64,000 nucleotides of DNA from positions 434,001-498,000 of the forward strand of contig PHFE01000029.1 of the NCBI GenBank assembly GCA_002796755.1. The letters are read 5' to 3'. The notes beneath the pieces were generated by a model. It made no database searches. It was not told the DNA's origin and saw only the letters and a list, made by a program, of their open reading frames with translations. This document shows positions 58,201-64,000 of this stretch, one piece after another (within the stretch, counting starts at the first letter, position 1; the number at the start of each line of letters is the position of its first letter). The translations under genes and the position numbers were made by a program. This DNA is from Paracorniculantispora psalliotae. Lineage: Eukaryota; Ascomycota; Sordariomycetes; Hypocreales; Cordycipitaceae.

Positions 58201-59666
58201 ATGGTGTGAGCTGGTCGTCGAGGTCCTTTGGTGTGCCACGGTCGAGTGAACGAGGAGTGGCGCCGACGATTTCGTTGACAGATTTGAGTCTCATAGCGCC
58301 GGATGAGACTCTCGTAACAGCGCGTTCTACAGGCACGCTGTCCCTTGTTGCTTGTGGTGTAAGGAGAGGTGGCGTTGGCTGGACGTTGATTGAGTCCTTG
58401 GCATTTTCGGGAGCGTCGACGTCCATTCTATCAGCTTCGTCTTGGCTGTCGGGAACTTCGGCAGAGGTGTTTTCGGTGGGTTGTGCCTGGGGCTTCGAGG
58501 TCGTGGCGGTTGCTGAAGGCGCTTCATCTTCTGAGCCAGAAGCGGCGGCGGATCGAATCGATTCTTGCAGCAGCTGATCTTCATCAGATGCAGGCGGTTT
58601 TTGGGCCCCTGGTTTGCTGGTTTCGCCTTTCGAGGCAGTTTGTGTTGGCTGCTGTACAATTTCGGGAGATCGAGGGCCTTCGTTGTCCGGGCTTGTGTTG
58701 GCAGAGATGTCGTGAGCTGCCGTCGTCGTCGCGCTGGCAGCTGTTGAACCCGGAGAAGACATGGCGTCAGCAACTTTCGCCGCATCATGGGGCAACTTAA
58801 TGCTCAACGAACCGTCGGCTGCAGGTGTGTGTGAGGAAACTCCATTCGTAGGCGTCGGTGTCGGTATCAAAGAAGGCGATCCCTTGGTGCCGGGAGGGAA
58901 TGACACCTGGTTGGGTCGTCTCGAGCCGTCGGCCGGTTGAATGGGCTGGTTCTGAGCACGTGCAGCGAGCGCGGCCGCAGAGAGCTGCGATGGAAGGGCC
59001 GGTTTCGATGCATTTTGTACGTTGGCTGGGCTCTGGACTCGGGGTGTCGATTGAGCCGAGTCTGTCGAATTGGATGTCGTCCCGGGGGTGTTTGGGGTGG
59101 GTGAACGAGCCGTAGAACTCGCAGCAGCGAGCTGAGCCGAAATGGATCGCTTCAAGGCCTCGACGGATTGTGGTGGTCGCGGGGGGATACTGGCGTCGTC
59201 GAAGATTCGATCTCTGTGATGTTAGTTAGCAACGACGCTGGAAAATTACAGTGGATTGCTTCAGTGGATGCGGCAGCGCAGTGGCATGCTGAGCGAGTCG
59301 ATAAAAAATCGGCCAGAGTCGCAAATCAATCGAAAAAAGGACGAGAAAAAAGCTGGCGCATCGGAGAAACGTACTGCAAAATATCATTCGTCTGCAGGAA
59401 CTGCCACTCGGCCGAGGTGGCAGCGGGCGCGTCGGAGAGTGCATGGGCTTGCTGGGGGAGCGGCTGGGTCTGGGTCGCGACCGCGAAGAGTTCGCGAAGC
59501 TTCCTCTTGCGCGACGTTACGATTGCACTTTTGGGGGTCAGCAAAATGAAAATACCATCATCATCATCGGAAAAAATGGGCGCATGCAACGATGGGCGAC
59601 TTACTGGCACTCATTGCGCTTTGATTGAAGCAGCCGCGATAAATCGGCGTGCCCGACCTCAGTCAT
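55298..59666 (-). CDS. VID21: Vid21/Eaf1, scaffold of the NuA4 histone acetyltransferase
   Basis: Exons 59666-59605, 59527-59375 and 59213-55298 encode 1376 aa; introns are 77 and 161 nt. The first residues (MTEVGHADLSRLLQSK) and SRKRKLRELFAVA match the conserved Eaf1 N-terminus. The HSA helix, which binds actin and Arp4, is around residue 550 (WMRTDFREERKWKTTVARNLAYACAEW), and the SANT/Myb domain near 800-830 (SQWTVGEDDELRGLVREYSYNWSLISSML). The last 450 residues are Gln/Ala-rich with long Q tracts, a (QA)n stretch from a hexanucleotide repeat and several Asn-rich stretches. Vid21 is the platform on which NuA4 assembles to acetylate H4 and H2A. The N-terminal 480 residues are Ser/Pro-rich and probably disordered. 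Start and splice sites rest on similarity and codon phase. Confidence 0.92.
56094..56122. repeat. Hexanucleotide repeat in the Vid21 coding region
   Basis: About five copies of GCTTGT on the plus strand encode alternating Gln and Ala on the minus strand, within the C-terminal Gln-rich region. Copies are identical, so recent slippage is likely. Confidence 0.9.
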
Positions 59667-61527
59667 AGCATCTGCCTGTGCAACATCCGTTTGCGAGGAA
59701 AACGGATGCTGCGGAAATGCGAAGCGAGGCCGTGCGAGATGGAAGACGAGGCGCGCGGCGATGAAAGGCGTGGTGTTGGACGCGGCGTCGACAGATTTTC
59801 TTTCAACTTTTTTTGGCCGTTTGTCGTCTATTCTCGTGAGTCGCAAGTGTTGGCTGGCTGGGAAGGGGGGGGCGTACAAAATTTTCGGTCCAGGCAGAAG
59901 GCAGACGGTTACTTGGGCTTTCGGGCGGCGGGCGGACGGCGGACAGGCTTGACAGGCTTGAGAGAGAGTTTGCAGGCTTTGAGCCGTTCTAGCGCCTTTT
60001 TCCGGGGGCGAGGGAGCGCAGGGAGGAGCGGAGAGGAGAGGCGAGGCCGTGGCGGAGAGGGGTGCGCACTGTGAGGGAATACAGGTGTGCTAACAGGTTG
60101 CTGTGAAAACTCTGCATGCGTGGCGCTAGTCTGTACATCAAGGGCGAGAAAGGGGCAGCGTAGTCGTAACGTGCGTAATGTCAAAGACGCACAGTGTGCC
60201 GACACAGGCCGGTTTCTCCCCGCATGCGGGCTGCAAACCAGCAAACACCTGCTAACAGAAGGCTTAGCGCCTGCAGTGGTCTCGGTCCATCACCATTCAG
60301 CGCCATTTCCCACTGATGCCCACTAACAGCCCACTAACAGCCCACTCTGGTCTAATTACGGTCGCAGCAGAGACAGTGTTGCAACCGGTATTTGCCTACT
60401 GCTGTTGTTAGTCTAATTAGTTCCATTCATTTCCGTCATTGTTTTCTTTTTAGCAAAGCGTCTTGTTTCTCTTTCTCGTTGGAGCTGCACTAGCCTACCT
60501 CAATGATGCCTATGCCTTTGTGAACCAAGTTGACTGCCGCATCTTGCCTACTCAGGTAATTTACATGTCTCACAGACACACTTACATGCGTCCCATTACA
60601 GTAATTCTCAGGAAGCTTTCTGTTGCACAGAGTACAACTAACACGTGGGCGAAAAACTGTATCGCAGCCACAAGTCACAAAAGGCAACGTTGACAACAGA
60701 TGCAGTCTCCAAGGATGCTTCGAAAATTATACCTCTGCCACGAGAACAAACGCCATAAAGTACGTGTCATAATTAGGCGAATAAAAAGGAAGAACACATC
60801 AGGCAGAAGCCACAGTTCATACTCTGTTAAAATGCGTGACGCCAACCTGACGCTACTCTTCTGCAGGCTTTCTCTACTAAGCCACAACAGCATATGGAGA
60901 CACCAACCGTTATCACATTTCGCTAGCTCTCAATTTGGACGAGAAAACAAAACAGCACAGGGAAAATAATCCTGCCAAAATGACCTGCCTGGTGTGTAGC
61001 CTCATACCTGCAGCACCATGCAGGGTAGTCGACTTACACGCTCATCGCAAAGCGCACTTGGCGATACCGACACACGCCAAAGCCGTTTGATTGTAGGGCA
61101 AAAAACGAAGAAGAAAAAACGCCAAGCTCTGATGCATATACCGGGAGAGTTTCAAACGCTCTGTATATTAATTTTACTTTGCTGTGGTCACCAAGCTCAA
61201 TACTAACTAGCACGTACATATACATCATCCGCAACAAGACGGCATGATGAGGTCGCGATGCTGGGCCACTACAAAAATCAAATCACATATATGAATACAT
61301 CAGAAATAGTAACAGAAATCCAAGAAAATTAAACTACCAAATTAAATGGTTAAGATCACACGCGTCAGAGTGATGGGAAGAAGCCACCCAAATGACCACG
61401 CCAGCCCCAGGCACCAGTACCAGCACCAGATCTGCCTGAGACCCATAATAAATAAATTCAAGATGCGCATTGCTCGGGACCTCACCATCGTCACCACAAA
61501 CCGTCCTACACCAACAACACCCACGCC
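59667..61527. other. Divergent promoter region of VID21 and SPP2
   Basis: No gene was recognised. A decanucleotide (CCACTAACAG) repeats near 60319-60345 with similar CTAACAG strings nearby; the purpose is not evident. Confidence 0.55.
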
Positions 61528-62637
61528 ATGCCCGACGACACCAAAGGCGGTCGAATCGCCATTAAATTCGGCGCCTCGTCGTCTGCCAAGCCCAAGACTC
61601 CAGCCTCGTCCCTCGGCAAGCGCCCGCGGCCCGCCTTTGGCGGCGGCGCCGACTCAGACTCTGACGACGACGACCGCCGCCACCACGGCAAGCACGAGAC
61701 CATCACGGGCTTTGGCGCCGACGGCGCAGAAACCGAGCGCAAGAAGAAGGAGGCTGAAGCAAAGGCGGCGAAAAAGGACTACGTGATTGCGCGCCAGCCG
61801 AACCGCGACTGGCGCGACGAGATCAAGGAGCAGCAGCGCGGGGCACGACGCGGGAAGAACCTCTTGCCCGCCGAGGCACGCGCGGCGGCGGCGGCGGCCC
61901 AAAACGGTGCTACGGTCGACACGGCGCCGGCGGATCAGGATTCCGGTATCCAATGGGGCCTGACGGTCAAGGAGAAGAAGCCCCAAGATGCGGCCGACAA
62001 TGACGACGATGCGGACCACAAACCAGCGTCCCCGGAAACGAAACCCGCCGCCGCTGTACCCCAATCCGCCGACGACGAGGCCATGGACGCGCTCCTCGGC
62101 AAGCGCCCCAAGAAGGAAGACAAAGTCATCGTCACCGAAGACGACGCGTACGCGCGGGACGTGTCTGCTGCGGGCGCCGCCTCCACGCTCGCCGACTACG
62201 ACGCGATGCCGGTGGAAGAATTCGGCGCCGCGCTGCTCCGCGGCATGGGCTGGAACGGCGAGCCGCGCGGCGCGAAGCAAAAAGAGGTGCGCCGGCGGCC
62301 GAACCGCCTAGGCCTGGGGGCGAAGGAGCTGAATGAGGCGGAAGATTTGGGAGGGTGGGATCAGAAAGGCGGGCCGGGCGGGAAGAAGAGGCCGCCAAGG
62401 CTGGCGGACTATAGAAGGGAGGAGGAGAGGAAGAAAGATGAGAGGAGGGGTGGTGGAGGGAAGGAGGATAGTTATAAGAGGGAACGGGAGAGGGAGAGGG
62501 ACGGGAGACATAGAGATGGTGGGAGGGAGCGTGATGGGCATGGGCATGGGCATGGGCATGGATATAGAGATAGAGATAGGGAGAGGGAGAGGGACAGAGA
62601 TCGCCATCGGGGCAATGATAGAGACCGCAGGCGGTAA
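61528..62637 (+). CDS. SPP2: Spp2/GPKOW pre-mRNA splicing factor with G-patch
   Basis: This single exon encodes 369 aa. The N-terminus (GGRIAIKFGASSSAK) is typical of the Spp2/MOS2/GPKOW family. Near residues 224-240 lies YDAMPVEEFGAALLRGMGW, the family's G-patch, which binds and activates the DEAH helicase Prp2 to drive catalytic activation of the spliceosome. The tail after residue 280 is Arg/Asp/Glu/Gly-rich, including RERERERDG and (GH)n from four GGGCAT copies at 62536-62559, as in many splicing proteins. The central region is charged and rich in Ala and Lys, probably flexible. No intron is needed, and the single exon gives the complete expected protein. Assignment rests on the G-patch and the conserved N-terminus. 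Confidence 0.9.
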   Translation: MPDDTKGGRIAIKFGASSSAKPKTPASSLGKRPRPAFGGGADSDSDDDDRRHHGKHETITGFGADGAETERKKKEAEAKAAKKDYVIARQPNRDWRDEIKEQQRGARRGKNLLPAEARAAAAAAQNGATVDTAPADQDSGIQWGLTVKEKKPQDAADNDDDADHKPASPETKPAAAVPQSADDEAMDALLGKRPKKEDKVIVTEDDAYARDVSAAGAASTLADYDAMPVEEFGAALLRGMGWNGEPRGAKQKEVRRRPNRLGLGAKELNEAEDLGGWDQKGGPGGKKRPPRLADYRREEERKKDERRGGGGKEDSYKRERERERDGRHRDGGRERDGHGHGHGHGYRDRDRERERDRDRHRGNDRDRRR

Positions 62638-63290
62638 AAGACGAAAAGATAAGCATTCACGGCGTTATTGGGCTCATTCAGCATAGATTATATACCACAA
62701 TGTCAATTCCTTTCTTTGTTGGCGTACCGACCATTTACCCACGACAGTTTGCTTTATGCATCAGTAGTGATCTCATCGGTTTTTATGGTACATTGCAGCG
62801 TACCCGATTAGAGCATTACAAAAACGATGTATATGTAAACAATTTTCAATTAAAAACTATGGCAATGATTGGCTGGTCTCATGAATGAGAATAAAACAAG
62901 TGTAAGCTAAGCAAAAATCATCAAATACCCCGTGTAATGCATCTGGCGTCCCGATTACCCTTAAATCTCATCTCATAGCTAACCACTTTCAGGTGTTGGG
63001 ACACTCTGGCCAGTCGGGGATCTGCAAATTAATATTCTCGTACGGCTCTGTGTCATCGCGAACGAGATTCTTTGACATCTGCTGGGCTTCAGTTGTCTTG
63101 ACCGCTCGACAACGATGTACGTAGACACGACGATCATTTTTTCGTTTGGAAAATGCCGTTGCACATGGACGATTGTATCAACAATTACGCAGGCTCTTAT
63201 TAGACACATGGTCAAAGAACCAGTGGCGGTCCTAACCTCGAATAGCCACTTATCCTAGTTCAAAGTATAAAAAACAAGAAAAACAAGAAA

Positions 63291-63393
63291 AACAAGAATA
63301 ACAAGAATAACAAGAATAACAAGAATAACAAGAATAACAAGAATAACAAGAATAACAAGAATAACAAGAATAACAAGAATAACAAGAATAACA
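63291..63393 (+). repeat. Near-perfect 9-bp minisatellite (AACAAGAAT)n
   Basis: About 11.4 identical units of AACAAGAAT run directly into the assembly gap, and diverged units continue on the far side (63459-63530). The true copy number is unknown. The flanking 63271-63290 bases hold degenerate units. Confidence 0.95.
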
Positions 63394-63458
63394 NNNNNNN
63401 NNNNNNNNNNNNNNNNNNNNNNNNNNNNNNNNNNNNNNNNNNNNNNNNNNNNNNNNNN
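63394..63458. other. Assembly gap (65 N)
   Basis: A run of 65 N lies inside the minisatellite. The repeat probably caused the assembly to break, so the gap length is nominal. Confidence 0.99.
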
Positions 63459-63559
63459 ATACAAGAAAAACAAGGAAAAGAATAAATATAAGAAAAATAA
63501 GAAAAATGAGAAAAATAAAAGCTACTAGTCTATAAATATGTATTAGAATCTTGTTTTGT

Positions 63560-63790
63560 TTAAGCTCTAAACTCACGAACCTTTTTGAATTGGAGAATTT
63601 CTCTCTCCTATTGCTGTAGACACGCCTTTGGGCAGACAACCAATATATAGCTGGACTCTGGAAGCTTTGCTTTGCGAAGCAAGGCGACAAGTAACGCAAA
63701 TTTGGACTTTCCGAGACCAGGCGCATCGATTATCAGGCCTTCCATTAAGTCGTAGAGGTCGGGTTCTTGTCCGGAGGCGCCATGGTTGCT
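63560..63790 (-). pseudogene. Broken fragment of a SNF2-type helicase
   Basis: Reading from an acceptor-like TAG at 63793-63791, preceded by a TACTAAC branch sequence, the minus strand gives GLIIDAPGLGKSKFALLVAL. This is a Walker A/motif I of SNF2 helicases. It is followed by YILVVCPKACLQQ (motif Ia). A TAG stop at 63610-63608 then replaces the tryptophan expected after QQ, and the same frame continues with EREILQFKKVREF, as in the family. The frame ends 16 codons later and runs into AT-rich repeat DNA, so the rest of the helicase is missing. The change from TGG to TAG is a G:C to A:T transition, the kind repeat-induced point mutation makes. A genuine gene with an unusual intron covering the stop is possible but less likely. 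Confidence 0.6.
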
Positions 63791-64000
63791 CTACTGCCAG
63801 TTAGTAATTGTTTTTCGGTAAGGGAAACTTGGCATCCAACAAGTGGCTGTCTGAGAGGTCTGCGCCGAAGTGTTATTCGGCCCCGCGTAGCCTGAATACG
63901 TACCAGAGAGTGTGCTTGATGCCGCTGCAGTTGAACCTGAGTAACTTACACGACAGCAAAGGAAAAATTGGGCGGCAGTTGCCGCCCCATTTTTGCTGTC

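Larger units (their letters stand above)
62638..63559. other. Intergenic DNA with minisatellite and assembly gap
   Basis: No gene was recognised. From 63265 to 63530 it is A-rich and tandemly repetitive; the array and the gap are annotated separately. Confidence 0.6.

Noticed and set aside
63291..63530. Regular repeat considered as a CRISPR array
   Set aside because: Units are 9 bp and contiguous with no spacers, in a eukaryotic context; it is a minisatellite.
1..64000. tRNA, rRNA and other structural RNA genes
   Set aside because: A search by eye for B-box-like GGTTCGAATC sequences with a paired A box found none. A covariance-model scan would be decisive; this was not possible here.

Overview
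The window is nuclear DNA of a filamentous ascomycete (Pezizomycotina; a Sordariomycete, probably Hypocreales, is an inference from gene content). The signs are short spliceosomal introns of about 48-120 nt with GT..AG ends and CTAAC/CTGAC-type branch sites, genes on both strands with no operons, a Zn2Cys6 transcription factor, two 2EXR-domain proteins, a class 2 mitochondrial dihydroorotate dehydrogenase, and the SPP2, VID21 and cullin-4 genes. Exon-intron models below were built by hand. Every multi-exon model listed as complete has a length divisible by three and joins recognisable domain sequence across each intron.

Region 1 (1-17.9 kb) is accessory in character. It holds the 3' part of an MFS transporter, a secreted GH92 alpha-mannosidase, a small secreted eight-cysteine protein with a GPI-type tail, and an 8.8-kb gene for an insecticidal toxin-complex A-subunit (TcA)-like protein of 2880 aa split by two introns. 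Gene-poor DNA lies on both sides of that gene. TcA proteins are otherwise typical of insect-associated bacteria, so this gene is the standout of the window. No TcB or TcC partner is present.

Region 2 (17.9-36 kb) carries dihydroorotate dehydrogenase, a seven-exon Zn2Cys6 regulator, a 5.4-kb stretch without recognisable genes, a 2EXR protein, an LCAT-like alpha/beta hydrolase and two fungal proteins of unknown function.

Region 3 (36.6-62.6 kb) is mostly housekeeping: a histidine acid phosphatase, a four-RRM Nrd1-like RNA-binding protein with a very long pyrimidine-rich leader or promoter, a second 2EXR protein with a (AGC)17 serine tract, cullin-4, the Arl3/ARFRP1 GTPase, an NHX-type Na+/H+ exchanger, the NuA4 scaffold Vid21/Eaf1 and the spliceosomal G-patch factor Spp2. 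These act in membrane traffic, endosomal pH control, chromatin and splicing. They are neighbours rather than a pathway.

Region 4 (62.6-64 kb) is degenerate: a 9-bp minisatellite interrupted by a 65-N assembly gap, then a broken fragment of a SNF2-type helicase whose stop codon replaces the expected tryptophan, as repeat-induced point mutation would produce. A diverged array of the same 9-bp unit occurs 13 kb upstream. No rRNA, tRNA or CRISPR array was recognised.
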